Shown: positions 18,001 to 25,892, counted from the first letter of the stretch. The stretch: DNA of 42,429 nt from Bryobacterales bacterium (GCA_003166865.1 PMUP01000041.1:387429-429857); one strand, 5' to 3'. Made by a program: numbers and translations. Notes: generated by a model from the sequence alone, not told the origin.

Positions 18001-18547
18001 AGGCACCTACGAATTACCGTTTGGTCCCGGACGCGAGTGGTCCAGCAATAACAGGTTTGTCAACGGGGCATTGGGTGGCTGGAATTTGAACACGGTCACG
18101 CTGATCCAGACCGGGCCTTTTCTCACCCCCACCATCAGCCCCACCGAGGATCAGTCCAACACCGGCATCATTGGCCGGGGCGGCATAACCGCGCGGCCCG
18201 ACGCGGTCGGAAACCCGAACGTCTCAAGCGGAGACGTCCTGTGGAACCTCAATGCATTCGCTCCAACGCCTGCCGGTGCGGGAAGAATCGGGGACGCGGG
18301 CGTGGGTATACTGGAAGGTCCTGGAACGATAGCAGTGTCGGCGGGGCTGTCGAAGACTTTCTTAATCCGCGAGCGCCTTCGCTTCCGATTTGAATCTACG
18401 TTCACGAACGCTTTGAATCACACCAACTTTGCTCCACCGGCGTCGGACGTCAGCAGCCCTTCGACGTTCGGCGTTTTGCAGTCGGCGCAGACCGCGGGAC
18501 AGGGCGGCAACCGAACGGGACAGTTGGCGCTCCGTATGGATTTTTGA
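15095..18547 (+). CDS. Oar-like TonB-dependent receptor with carboxypeptidase-regulatory-like domain
   Basis: An outer-membrane protein of 1150 residues. A signal peptide (about 1-33, ending SYAQ) precedes a beta-sandwich carboxypeptidase-regulatory-like domain (about 37-120: IRGTTRDPANLALAQAVV, FLFENLKPGHYTL). The plug domain follows (about 135-260, including ITFITKSGTNQFHGSLFEY), then a long transmembrane barrel rich in aromatic/Asn strands, finishing in LRMDF with the terminal phenylalanine needed for Bam insertion. This architecture is greatly expanded in Acidobacteriota. The start is well set: GAGGAG at 15082-15087 lies eight bases before the ATG. The next gene begins 37 bases downstream, so co-transcription is likely. 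The ligand is not evident. Confidence 0.95.
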   Translation: MANRQTRVVSARCAFFAFLLLPVTLMPVTSYAQSTFGDIRGTTRDPANLALAQAVVTLHNLDDNTTRSALTDGSGDFLFENLKPGHYTLVASKEGFAMSPTTTVELAARQSARVDLSLSLAQVQQSVNVEASAQQINTENATVGDTRNTDQLVQMPLNFRAQTTSPLAALALSPSVITDSQGNIQVGGATYSMTGFSVDGISTANVSSNGSLQNAYPSSEGLAELKVTAFNNSAEFSQVADITFITKSGTNQFHGSLFEYLQNDVLDATILNFTSKAPKRFNTFGGSLGGPVTIPHLYSGRDKTFFFVDYEGNRRRTASPEQDLVPTLAERNGDLSGLPIINPTTGQPTSVLINPLSGGAPFANNTIPKSMLNPVSLKLLDGYYPLPNVNSSGSSYNYEVLQPTPSNTNGFDARLDHYITSNQQIYARFSWKNLLSEAGQSGPVNPLLPNDIDTEHDRSLIVSYNYTITPKMVNEFRFGFTNSLIFQQFPIQGATADDELGLTGISFANHPTTGAFPTFNFSDGTGFTPIGRDKDGPGASRTMQFTDNLSRTMGKHTVRIGLDARRVFYETVVRWGQSDDFGAFTFNQGVFTGSSFGDFLLGAPNTDFIVASSPNTNEPSVQWGIYAQDQWQVTDRLTVNFGMRWEVLPEFTERQGDIANFDPRNGDVVVPDILLNKTVPSSPLLQANYNAFLVSFNACQLPTRNMSLPCSNVVTASQDHLSQSLRNTYWGDYDPRIGIAFRPFRDNKTVFRAGFGIFTQTPLGQLAYDFIGIPLGAPYTYSNNNNGVPLFMFPQTSPASTTAQYGGTGFYDGMSPNFKDPQTAQWNATIERQLTNSLAARITYSGMNSYRMSVKEDYNAIPPSKQPYVPSPYVDPRAPYQNWDEINYSANAGFSNYQGLTLEATQRLSHGLYFQANYTWAHNISDAQGDAPGGFTSENLLFTPSYDQFDLRAARGNVAGMPRQRFLLTGTYELPFGPGREWSSNNRFVNGALGGWNLNTVTLIQTGPFLTPTISPTEDQSNTGIIGRGGITARPDAVGNPNVSSGDVLWNLNAFAPTPAGAGRIGDAGVGILEGPGTIAVSAGLSKTFLIRERLRFRFESTFTNALNHTNFAPPASDVSSPSTFGVLQSAQTAGQGGNRTGQLALRMDF

Positions 18548-18584
18548 GAGTTTCGTTTCCACTTTTGATAGCGAAGGAGATTGG

Positions 18585-19085
18585 ATGGCCATATATCAGA
18601 GCATGCAGAGAGTACGATTCTCAAGCCCCGACGGCTACGAGAAATTCAAGTTGCTCTTTGGAGAAACACGCAATCAGTTAAAGACGCTGCCAGGGTTCTT
18701 GCACCTCACTTGGTGGGTCCATCCCAAGGATCCCTCCTGGTACAACGAGATCAGCCTCTGGACCAGCTTTGAAGCCCTCAAAGATTGGCACATGAACACC
18801 TACCATAAGGCAGCCAAGGAGTGGGCGGTTCGCAGTGGCGCCATCATGGAAGACATCATCGCCAACTTCGAGCTAAAGAACACGCGCCTGATCCGGGTGT
18901 GTCCGTGTTGCGCCCTGATCACCGACAAGGCTTACGACCTGCATCACGAGCAGCAAGCGCTGGCGGAGCGTTGTCCAAAGTGCGGGTTCCAGTTCCCGGT
19001 GATGGCGGAAACATCCGACAGCACGGCGGTGTTCAAGGACGTCGACGTGCCCGTGTTAGCTCCGTTGGCGACCATGGGCGATTAG
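18585..19085 (+). CDS. ABM-like (dimeric alpha-beta barrel) domain fused to a CPxC zinc ribbon
   Basis: A 166-residue protein. The first 95 residues resemble an antibiotic-biosynthesis-monooxygenase type ferredoxin-like barrel: a strand ([12 protein letters not shown]), a helix ([16 protein letters not shown]), then [24 protein letters not shown], with an unusual wealth of Trp. A short zinc-ribbon-like tail follows, with C106-P-C108-C109 and C130-P-K-C133 (CPxCGFxFPV). The ATG at 18585 is supported by AAGGAGA at 18573-18579. It lies right behind the TonB-dependent receptor and is probably in its operon. It could act on, or sense, whatever the receptor imports; an intact catalytic site cannot be claimed. 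Confidence 0.7.
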   Translation: MAIYQSMQRVRFSSPDGYEKFKLLFGETRNQLKTLPGFLHLTWWVHPKDPSWYNEISLWTSFEALKDWHMNTYHKAAKEWAVRSGAIMEDIIANFELKNTRLIRVCPCCALITDKAYDLHHEQQALAERCPKCGFQFPVMAETSDSTAVFKDVDVPVLAPLATMGD

Positions 19086-19132
19086 ACCATCTCACTGCTC
19101 TACAGGCTGCGGTGAATGGACCGTCCTGCTGT

Positions 19133-19138
19133 TACAAT
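19133..19138 (+). promoter_or_regulatory. Probable -10 box of recA
   Basis: TACAAT lies 12 bases before the recA ATG, placing transcription start only about six bases upstream of the codon. No clear -35 box or Shine-Dalgarno is present, and I see no obvious inverted SOS-type box next to it. Confidence 0.45.
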
Positions 19139-19150
19139 AGAGTCTCAAGC

Positions 19151-20236
19151 ATGGACGAAAAAGACCGCGCACGCGCCCTCGGACTCACCCTGGGCCAGAT
19201 CGAGAAACAGTTTGGTAAAGGCTCCATCGTACGGCTGGGATCGAAGGAAGCTATCGTGCAAGTTGCGGCGATTTCGTCCGGCTCCATCTCGCTCGATAAC
19301 GCGCTCGGAGTCGGCGGATTTCCGCGCGGCCGCATCGTCGAAATCTTCGGGCCGGAATCGTCCGGCAAAACCACGGTTGCGCTGCAGGTGGTCGCTGAAG
19401 CGCAAAAAGCCGGCGGCATGGCAGCCTTCATCGACGTGGAGCACGCGCTCGATCCCATCTACGCGCGCAAACTTGGCGTGGATGTGGACAACTTGCTGGT
19501 CTCGCAGCCCGACTATGCCGAGCAAGCCCTCGAAATCACCAGCGCGCTGATCATCTCCGGGTCCATCGATGTACTGGTGGTCGACTCCGTGGCCGCTCTG
19601 GTGCCGAAGGCTGAGCTCGACGGCGAAATGGGCGACAGCCACATGGGCGTGCAGGCGCGCCTGATGTCGCAGGCCATGCGCAAGCTCACCGGCAGCGTCT
19701 CGAAATCCAATACCTGTTTGATCTTCATCAACCAGATTCGCGAGAAAATCGGTGTGATGTTCGGCAATCCTGAAACCACCAGCGGCGGCCGGGCGTTGAA
19801 GTTCTATTCGTCGGTACGCGCCGATATTCGCCGCATCGCGGCCATCAAGGAAGGCGACGTCGTGGTGGGCAATCGCACCAAGGTGAAGATCGTCAAGAAC
19901 AAAGTAGCGGCGCCATTCCGCGAAGCCGAGTTCGACATCATCTACGGCGAAGGCATCTCGCGCGAAGGCGATTTGATCGACCTGGGCGTGGCGCAGAACC
20001 TGGTGGAAAAAAGCGGCTCCTGGTATAGCTACAATGGCGAGCGGATCGGGCAGGGCCGCGAAAACGCGCGCCAGTTTCTCAAAGACAACCCCGACATCCG
20101 GCAGCAGATCGACACCGCGCTACGCAAAGCGCTGGGTTTCGGCCGCAAGGAACCGGAAGCAGCCGCGCCATCGCCGGTGCCGCCTCCTGTCGAAGCCGCC
20201 AAACCCGCGGCCGCTAGCGCCGCCCGATCACGCTAG
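19151..20236 (+). CDS. recA: Recombinase RecA
   Basis: RecA forms ATP-dependent filaments on single-stranded DNA, drives strand exchange and stimulates LexA-type self-cleavage. The 361-residue protein is full length. Visible landmarks are the N-terminal [14 protein letters not shown], Walker [10 protein letters not shown] (about 66-74), the [12 protein letters not shown] segment (present as [13 protein letters not shown]), Walker [16 protein letters not shown], the L2 region [17 protein letters not shown] and the C-terminal domain [12 protein letters not shown]. The Ala/Pro-rich acidic-poor tail (about 335-361) is longer than in many species. The start is ATG 19151, since [10 protein letters not shown] is the typical opening; the frame is open further upstream but overlaps the preceding gene. 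It converges on the isomerase-like gene with five bases between stops. Confidence 0.98.
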   Translation: MDEKDRARALGLTLGQIEKQFGKGSIVRLGSKEAIVQVAAISSGSISLDNALGVGGFPRGRIVEIFGPESSGKTTVALQVVAEAQKAGGMAAFIDVEHALDPIYARKLGVDVDNLLVSQPDYAEQALEITSALIISGSIDVLVVDSVAALVPKAELDGEMGDSHMGVQARLMSQAMRKLTGSVSKSNTCLIFINQIREKIGVMFGNPETTSGGRALKFYSSVRADIRRIAAIKEGDVVVGNRTKVKIVKNKVAAPFREAEFDIIYGEGISREGDLIDLGVAQNLVEKSGSWYSYNGERIGQGRENARQFLKDNPDIRQQIDTALRKALGFGRKEPEAAAPSPVPPPVEAAKPAAASAARSR

Positions 20237-20241
20237 TCTTA

Positions 20242-21090
20242 CTAACTTAAGGCTGCTTTGCAGTAGTCCAAACACTTTTTCACTTCGGCCACCGTGTCCA
20301 TCCCCGGTTTGCCGTATTCGTATTCGATCATGGCCGGAATCGGATACTTCTTCGTCTTCAACACTTCGAGCACGCCTTTGATGTTGGTGTCGCCCTGGCC
20401 CAGCGGCATGTTCGGACCGTGATCCTTCTTGCGATCCTTGATGTGCAACGTCAGAATCTTTGCGTGATGCTCTTCGAGAAAACTCACCGGATCGAAATTC
20501 GCGGCCGTAAAGTGTCCAATGTCGAGATTGATGCCAGTATATTTGGATCGGCCCGCCAGCGCCTGTTTCCAGTCGTCCGGCGTGGAGAATTCGTTCGGCT
20601 TCATGCTGTCGTGATTGTGATAGCCGACGTAGATTTTGTATTGCTCGGCGTACTTGTCGACGCGCGGCGAGACGTCAACGTTCGACGACGCTGTAATGCG
20701 GGTGACGCCCATCGCCTTAGCCATCAGGAAGCCTTGCTCGATCTGCTGATCGGTGAATTCGTCGCGAAAGCTGTAGTTGAACGCGTACAAATCGATGCCC
20801 GCGTCGTCGAACTTTTTGCGAACGCCGCGAATCTCGTCCATAGGTGGATTCGAGCGCCAGGCTGCTACCTGCGAGCGATCTTTCGGCAGGATCTGGTTGT
20901 CCCACAGCTCCGCATAGCCGAGGCCGATTTGTTTCATGGCGGCGATGCAATCGTCGAGGGAATGCAGGTCGCGAAAGCTGTAGGTTTGGGCGCCAATCAT
21001 GACGCCACTGAATTTCGAATCGATGGCCGCGAAGGCCGGAACCGCCACCGCGGCGGCTGCGAGCTGGGCAAACTCTCGTCGGGTAATCAT
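20242..21090 (-). CDS. Tat-exported sugar phosphate isomerase/epimerase-like TIM-barrel protein
   Basis: A 282-residue xylose-isomerase-like TIM barrel. The N-terminus (MITRREFAQLAAAAVAVPAFA) is a twin-arginine signal, so the product is folded before export to the periplasm. Barrel landmarks are IGAQTYSFRDL, GYAELWDNQ, GVTRITASSNVD, YHNHDSM and the metal-site pattern INLDIGHFTAAN with HIKDRK, consistent with a divalent-metal isomerase, epimerase or endonuclease-IV-like fold. Related proteins in Planctomycetota and Acidobacteriota are of unproven function. Its start overlaps the ypdA-like stop by four bases (ATGA), making it the last gene of the alaS operon. Confidence 0.88.
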   Translation of the reverse strand: MITRREFAQLAAAAVAVPAFAAIDSKFSGVMIGAQTYSFRDLHSLDDCIAAMKQIGLGYAELWDNQILPKDRSQVAAWRSNPPMDEIRGVRKKFDDAGIDLYAFNYSFRDEFTDQQIEQGFLMAKAMGVTRITASSNVDVSPRVDKYAEQYKIYVGYHNHDSMKPNEFSTPDDWKQALAGRSKYTGINLDIGHFTAANFDPVSFLEEHHAKILTLHIKDRKKDHGPNMPLGQGDTNIKGVLEVLKTKKYPIPAMIEYEYGKPGMDTVAEVKKCLDYCKAALS

Positions 21091-22079
21091 GTGGACGATG
21101 ATATCAACTGTGCCGGAGCAAGCGAATCGGCGATGGCTTCCGCAATTTGCCTGCCGTGAAACCTGCCGTTTTCAATGAAGATTTCGTTGGTGTGCATTCC
21201 GGCGACGATCACACCCGCCAGGAAGATGCCCGGCCGGTCGCTTTCGAGAGTTTCAGGATTCGTGCGCGGCTTCTCGGATGCCGGATCCAGGCGGATTCCT
21301 AGGGATTCGAGAAATTCCAGGTCCGGCCGGTAGCCGGTCATCGCAAAAACAAAATCGTTCTTCAGTGTTTTGCGGCCCTCGGGCGCTTCAATCTCGACCG
21401 AGTGCGGACGAATCTCGATCAGCCGCGAGTTGAAGTAGGCCGCGATTTCGCCGCTCTTGATGCGGTTCTCGATGTTCGGCCTGATCCAGTATTTGACGCG
21501 GTCTGATATCTTGGACCCGCGATGCAGCAGCGTGACGCGCGCGCCGGTCCAGTGCAGTTCGAGCGCGGCGATCGCGGCGGAGTTCTTAGCGCCCACCACC
21601 AGCACATCGTGATCGTAATAAGGATGCGGCTCCTTGTAATAGTGGACCACCTTGTCGAGATCTTCGCCGGGGACATTGAGCATGTTCGGGATGTCGTAGT
21701 AGCCGGTGGCGAGAACGATCTTGCGGGCGCGGTACGCGGTTTTGCTGGTCTGGACGTCGAAATCGCCGTTATCGCCCGCGATCGAAAGCACGCGCTCGTA
21801 TTGATGGATGTTGAGGCCGTAATATTCGGCGACCCGGCGATAGTACTTTAGCGCTTCGGTGCGGCCGGGCTTTTCGTTGAGCGAAGTCATCGGCAAACCG
21901 CCGATTTCGAGCAGCTCCGGCGTGGTGAAGAACACCATGTGCGTCGGATAATTGTAGAGCGAATTCACGACGCAGCCTTTTTCGATGAGGACCGTGTTCA
22001 GGCCACGCTGCTTCAGCTCAATGCCGCAGGCCAGACCGGTTGGCCCGGCGCCAACCACGATCACGTCGAACTGCTCCAC
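21087..22079 (-). CDS. ypdA: YpdA-family FAD/NAD(P)H disulfide reductase (bacillithiol-disulfide reductase-like)
   Basis: A 330-residue flavoprotein of the thioredoxin-reductase-like superfamily but without the CxxC redox pair. The FAD-binding dinucleotide fold is GAGPTGLACG (residues 10-19) and the second one, for NAD(P)H, is VVGAKNSAAIAALEL (about 165-180). The early stretch KGCVVNSLYNYPTHMVFFTTPELLEIGG is highly typical of YpdA, whose single cysteine reacts in bacillithiol-disulfide reduction in Firmicutes. Its presence suggests a bacillithiol-type thiol here, though no biosynthetic genes are in the window. It begins two bases after the alaS stop and overlaps the next gene, so it is a central operon member. 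Confidence 0.87.
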   Translation of the reverse strand: MEQFDVIVVGAGPTGLACGIELKQRGLNTVLIEKGCVVNSLYNYPTHMVFFTTPELLEIGGLPMTSLNEKPGRTEALKYYRRVAEYYGLNIHQYERVLSIAGDNGDFDVQTSKTAYRARKIVLATGYYDIPNMLNVPGEDLDKVVHYYKEPHPYYDHDVLVVGAKNSAAIAALELHWTGARVTLLHRGSKISDRVKYWIRPNIENRIKSGEIAAYFNSRLIEIRPHSVEIEAPEGRKTLKNDFVFAMTGYRPDLEFLESLGIRLDPASEKPRTNPETLESDRPGIFLAGVIVAGMHTNEIFIENGRFHGRQIAEAIADSLAPAQLISSST

Positions 22080-22081
22080 GA

Positions 22082-24613
22082 TTACAACATTCCTTCGACA
22101 GTCTTGTATGCGGAGTCGAGCGCACCGGCCAGCGCCGCGGGATCTTTGCCGCCTGCTTCGGCCATATCAGGCCGGCCCCCGCCTTTCCCACCCACAGCCA
22201 AAGCGACGGAGCCTGCGAGTTTGCCCGCGTGGACCTTCGATGTAAGATCCTTAGTGACGCCGACAACGATGGCGACGTTCGAATCCTGAGAAGAACCCAG
22301 GATGACAACCGCAGTCTTCCACTTCACGCGCAGGGAATCGACCATGGTCCGCAGTTGCTCGCGATCCATTCCGGCAACCTGCGCGGCCAAAACTTTCGCA
22401 CCCTTGATTTCGCGAACGCCGCTCTCTAGCCCTGAGACTTCAGCCCGTGCGAGCTTGTCCTTCATCTGCTCGATCTGGCGTTCAAGCGCACGCTTTTCCT
22501 CGAGCAGCCGCTCCTGATTTTGCCGCGCTGCGGCGCCTTCCTGTTGGAGCTTGTCGATGATCGCTTCGCCGGTGATGGCTTCGATGCGTCGAACGCCGGC
22601 CGAAATGCTGGCCTCGTAGGTGACAACGCACAGCCCGATGTCGCCGGTGCGATGAACGTGCGTGCCCCCGCACAGCTCCTTGCTGAAGCCGGGGATGTTG
22701 ACGACCCGAACACGATCGCCGTACTTCTCGCCGAAGAGCGCCATGGCGCCGGTGTTGAGCGCCTGGTCGAGATCCATGACATCGGTGTTGACTTCGATAT
22801 TTCTCAAGATCTCGTCGTTGACCAGCTTTTGGATTTCGGTCAGCTCTTCGGGATCGGTGTGGGCGTAGTGCGTAAAATCAAAGCGCAAGCGATTGGGATC
22901 GACAATGCTGCCGGCTTGCTTGACGTGCGTGCCGAGCACTTTTCGGAGCGCGGCATGAAGCAAGTGCGTGGCGGTGTGGTTGCGCATGGTGGCGTAGCGG
23001 GCCTCCGAGTCGACACGCGCCGACACGGTGTCACCAACGCTCAGGGGAAACGGGCCTAGGGAAATGTGAGCTGTGATGCCAGGCGCTGCAGAGACCGTCG
23101 TATCCACCCGCACGCTCGCGTTTGTTTTCGTTGAGACGATAGAACCGCTGTCCCCAACCTGGCCGCCTGCTTCCGCGTAGAAAGGTGTGCGATCGAGAAT
23201 GATCCGGTCGCCAAGGATGGCGATCACGGTGGCTTCGGCGCTCAGCGTTTCGCGGCCGACAAATTCGGTCTTGGGCAGAGTTTGGTAGACCGGATCGATC
23301 TGTACCTTGCTGGCGCCCTTCCAACTGGCGCGCGCGCGCGTCCGCTGCTTCTCCATTTCGGCCTGGAAGCCTGCTTGGTCGATGGTCAGGCCGCGCTCGC
23401 GAGCCATCTCCTCCTGTTCGTCGAGCGCGAGGCCGAAGGTGTCGTAAAGTTTGAATGAAGCGGGACCGGGCAACACGCCGCCCGCAGCCGACTTCGCTTC
23501 CTCGAGAAAGACTTTCTCGGCAACCTGGAACGTGGTCGCGTAGCGATGCTCTTCGTCTTTGACGACGCGCGCGACGCGCTGGATGCTTTCCAGCATCTCC
23601 GGGTAACCGGGCTTCATCAGATCGGCGACAAAGCCGGTGAGTTCGTATAGATAGGGCTCTTCGCGGCCGATCATGCGCGCATTGCGAATGGCCCGGCGCA
23701 TGATTTTGCGCAGCACGTAGCCGCGTCCTTCATTGGATGGTGTGACGCCGTCATGAATCAGGAAGGCGGCGGCGCGGACGTGGTCGGCATTGATGCGCAG
23801 CGCCAGGTCGGTGCGCGGGTCGTCGCCGTACGCGACTCCGAGCATTTCCGCCGCGCGATCGATGATGGGGCGGAGGAGATCCGTTTCGTAATTCGAGATC
23901 TTGCCTTGGAGGACGCAGGCGATGCGTTCGAGTCCCATGCCGGTGTCGATGGAAGGTCGCGGGAGCGGCGTCATGATCCCGTCGGCTGCTCGATCGAACT
24001 GCATGAAAACCAGATTCCAAATCTCTACAAAACGTTCGCCCGGATCATTTGGAAACTCGCCGGCACCGGCTTCGGGTCCGAAGTCGTAAAAGATTTCCGA
24101 GCACGGACCGCATGGGCCGGTATCGCCCATCTGCCAGAAGTTGTCCTCTTTACCCAGGCGGAAGATGCGGGACTTAGGGACGCCGGCCACCTGTTGCCAG
24201 AGCCGCTCGGCATCGTCATCTTCACGAAAGACCGTCACGTAGAGTTTGTCTTTGGGAATGGCGAAATCACGCGTGATCAGCTCCCAGGCGAAGGCGATGG
24301 CTTCCTTCTTGAAATAGTCGCCAAAGGAAAAATTACCCAGCATCTCAAAGAAAGTGTGGTGGCGGCGGGTGTAGCCAACGTTGTCGAGGTCGTTGTGTTT
24401 ACCGCCCGCGCGGACGCACTTCTGCGAGGAAGTGGCGCGGGAGTAATCGCGCGTTTCGAGGCCGGTGAAGACGTCCTTGAACTGGTTCATACCCGCATTG
24501 GCGAACAGCAACGTGGGGTCGTTGGCCGGGACCAGCGACGAGCTGCGAACCATGCGATGGTTATTGGCCGCGAAGAAGTTGAGGAAGGTCTCGCGGATCT
24601 CATTCCCTGTCAT
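22082..24613 (-). CDS. alaS: Alanyl-tRNA synthetase
   Basis: AlaS charges tRNA-Ala and clears mischarged Ser/Gly. The 843-residue protein has the complete bacterial layout: class II catalytic core (GNEIRETFLNFFAANNH at the start, with FANAGMNQFKDVF and RRHHTFFEMLGNFSFGDYF), tRNA-binding helices, an editing domain with the zinc motifs HTATHLLH (about residue 545) and CGGTHV (about 645), a coiled coil (about 695-740) and a C-terminal DHHA1 domain (GGKGGGRPDMAEAGG). It overlaps the upstream membrane-protein gene by 14 bases and is two bases from ypdA, so it is embedded in a five-gene run that starts with tetR. An internal promoter for alaS itself was not recognised. Confidence 0.98.
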   Translation of the reverse strand: MTGNEIRETFLNFFAANNHRMVRSSSLVPANDPTLLFANAGMNQFKDVFTGLETRDYSRATSSQKCVRAGGKHNDLDNVGYTRRHHTFFEMLGNFSFGDYFKKEAIAFAWELITRDFAIPKDKLYVTVFREDDDAERLWQQVAGVPKSRIFRLGKEDNFWQMGDTGPCGPCSEIFYDFGPEAGAGEFPNDPGERFVEIWNLVFMQFDRAADGIMTPLPRPSIDTGMGLERIACVLQGKISNYETDLLRPIIDRAAEMLGVAYGDDPRTDLALRINADHVRAAAFLIHDGVTPSNEGRGYVLRKIMRRAIRNARMIGREEPYLYELTGFVADLMKPGYPEMLESIQRVARVVKDEEHRYATTFQVAEKVFLEEAKSAAGGVLPGPASFKLYDTFGLALDEQEEMARERGLTIDQAGFQAEMEKQRTRARASWKGASKVQIDPVYQTLPKTEFVGRETLSAEATVIAILGDRIILDRTPFYAEAGGQVGDSGSIVSTKTNASVRVDTTVSAAPGITAHISLGPFPLSVGDTVSARVDSEARYATMRNHTATHLLHAALRKVLGTHVKQAGSIVDPNRLRFDFTHYAHTDPEELTEIQKLVNDEILRNIEVNTDVMDLDQALNTGAMALFGEKYGDRVRVVNIPGFSKELCGGTHVHRTGDIGLCVVTYEASISAGVRRIEAITGEAIIDKLQQEGAAARQNQERLLEEKRALERQIEQMKDKLARAEVSGLESGVREIKGAKVLAAQVAGMDREQLRTMVDSLRVKWKTAVVILGSSQDSNVAIVVGVTKDLTSKVHAGKLAGSVALAVGGKGGGRPDMAEAGGKDPAALAGALDSAYKTVEGML

Positions 24614-25073
24614 GTATCTCTATTGTGACATTCCCCGGGATTGTTGAACTGGTTGAGGCAAAAAACTCCGTGACTCGCGGCAACGAGGGCGCGTTGGCGA
24701 AAAACCAGACGGCGATAATCGCATCGGTGATAGCGCATCCGGCCGAAGAGGTGGGCATGAACGAGAGAAGCGGATTGCCATAGAAGTGATGCACCAGGTC
24801 CCAGGCGGTGTGCAGAATCCAGCCGAGGCCGATAAAGCGGTAGGAGTTGAAACCCTTGTAAGCGCAAAAGGTGATTGCAAAACCGGCGAACTCCCACTTG
24901 CCCAGGCCGCCGCCACTCAGATATGCCGCGCTTGCGCCCGCGAGCAGGATGGCCATGATCTTGCGACGGTACGGTTCCTGGATCAGAGATGAAACAACAA
25001 TGAAGACAATCGCGATGGCCACGGCGAGAATGGCGTCGGCGGCGTGAAAGCTGGGGATCACATGCGATTCCAT
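24600..25073 (-). CDS. DUF6010-like small integral membrane protein
   Basis: A 157-residue protein with about four or five hydrophobic segments (residues 12-28, 40-55, 62-75, 80-95 and 112-128). Features such as LGKWEFAGFAITFCAYKG, RFIGLGWILHTAWDLVHHFYGNPLL and GCAITDAIIAVWF match the DUF6010 type of uncharacterised membrane proteins; the HTAWDxxHH stretch may bind a metal. It starts seven bases after the tetR stop and overlaps the alaS start by 14 bases. Its position suggests it is the direct regulatory target of the TetR repressor. Function is unknown. Confidence 0.75.
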   Translation of the reverse strand: MESHVIPSFHAADAILAVAIAIVFIVVSSLIQEPYRRKIMAILLAGASAAYLSGGGLGKWEFAGFAITFCAYKGFNSYRFIGLGWILHTAWDLVHHFYGNPLLSFMPTSSAGCAITDAIIAVWFFANAPSLPRVTEFFASTSSTIPGNVTIEIHDRE

Positions 25074-25080
25074 GACGTGA

Positions 25081-25722
25081 TTATCTCCGATCGGTCTTAT
25101 TGGGGCGCTTCGCTGCTTTGCGTTTACGAGGTGCTGGCATGGCGCGCTCGATCAGCGCTTGAAACGCGATGTTGGCGCGAGTGTCGGCATCTTTGGCCCG
25201 AAGGAAGCGATGCGCCGCGTGATGGCTCAGGTAAATCCCGCACAGCTCCCAAACGAATTGATCGACATCCAAGCGCTGGCTCAGGTGCCCGCGATGGATG
25301 GCCTGTTGAACGAGCTGTTTCAGCAGGGCACGCCATTCGCTTTCCATCGTGAGGATCTCATTCCTGACCGCGCCTTCGACGTCGTCGAATTCGAACAGTC
25401 CCGCAGCCACGGGGCAGCCGCCCGGGAGCCCGGCGCGCTGAGCCCAGCCGAACCAGTTCTTCACCAGCGCCTTTAGGCGAGGAAGGCCGGGTTCTGCTCG
25501 CATGGCCGGCTGGACAACGCGTGAATTTGCGAATTGCGCCATGTGCCGAAGCAATCCGATTTGAACTTCTTCCTTGGAATGGAAGTGGGCGAAGAGGCCG
25601 CTCTTAGACATTCCGACCTGATCGGCGAGGAGTCCGAGAGTGACACCGGTGAGGCCGGATTGGCTCATGAGGGCGAGGCCATGCTGGAGAATTCGTTCGC
25701 GAGTGGGGACCGGCTTCGTCAT
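25081..25722 (-). CDS. TetR-family transcriptional repressor
   Basis: A 213-residue repressor. The N-terminal helix-turn-helix (about 8-55: RERILQHGLALMSQSG, VTLGLLADQVGMSKSGLFAHFHSKEEVQ) is classic TetR, and the C-terminal domain with FGWAQRAGLPGGCPVAAGLFEFDD matches the TetR_C subgroup seen in YcdC/LmrA-like regulators. I start it at ATG 25722 (MTKPVPTRERIL); the frame remains open to 25758 but that extension would cover the promoter and operator at 25730-25758. It is the first gene of a tight run of five minus-strand genes. The basic tail (RKRKAAKRPNKTDRR) is unusual for the family. Confidence 0.92.
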   Translation of the reverse strand: MTKPVPTRERILQHGLALMSQSGLTGVTLGLLADQVGMSKSGLFAHFHSKEEVQIGLLRHMAQFANSRVVQPAMRAEPGLPRLKALVKNWFGWAQRAGLPGGCPVAAGLFEFDDVEGAVRNEILTMESEWRALLKQLVQQAIHRGHLSQRLDVDQFVWELCGIYLSHHAAHRFLRAKDADTRANIAFQALIERAMPAPRKRKAAKRPNKTDRR

Positions 25723-25729
25723 GGGATTG

Positions 25730-25758
25730 AGAATAGCACGACCGGTCGTGCTGGTCAA
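25730..25758 (-). promoter_or_regulatory. Sigma-70-like promoter with palindromic TetR operator in its spacer
   Basis: On the minus strand TTGACC (25758-25753) and TATTCT (25735-25730) are separated by exactly 17 bases. The spacer is almost wholly the perfect 18-bp palindrome AGCACGACCGGTCGTGCT (25735-25752). A TetR dimer bound here would shut off its own operon. The promoter lies seven bases upstream of the tetR ATG counted from the -10 box, so the message would have little or no leader. Confidence 0.8.
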
Positions 25759-25787
25759 GTGAAAAGGGCCGGGCTGCGTGCCACGGC

Positions 25788-25890
25788 TACAATAGGTCCA
25801 GGCGGCATTGCCGCCGACATCTATCCGCTACGCTCGTAGGCGAGCATTATTCAGGGAAGCCTCCAGCGGTAATACGTTGGAGGCTTTCCC
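25788..25890 (+). ncRNA. Possible small structured RNA
   Basis: A TACAAT box (25788-25793) is followed at the expected start distance by the hairpin GGCGGC-ATT-GCCGCC (25801-25815) and then a longer hairpin at 25854-25890 in which GGGAAGCCTCCA pairs with TGGAGGCTTTCCC with one bulged base around an 11-base loop. No gene uses this box as an obvious promoter. A short RNA or the leader of a lost gene are both possible; there is no T-tract and the -35 region is poor. Confidence 0.3.
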
Positions 25891-25892
25891 GC

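Noticed and set aside
23753-24628. Plus-strand frame of 291 residues opposite alaS
   Set aside because: Antisense shadow of the catalytic core of alanyl-tRNA synthetase; no independent coding signs.
25854-25890. GGTAATACGT.GGAGG resembles the 530 loop of 16S rRNA
   Set aside because: The match is about ten bases with no flanking 16S sequence and the bases pair in a different hairpin; coincidence is likely.
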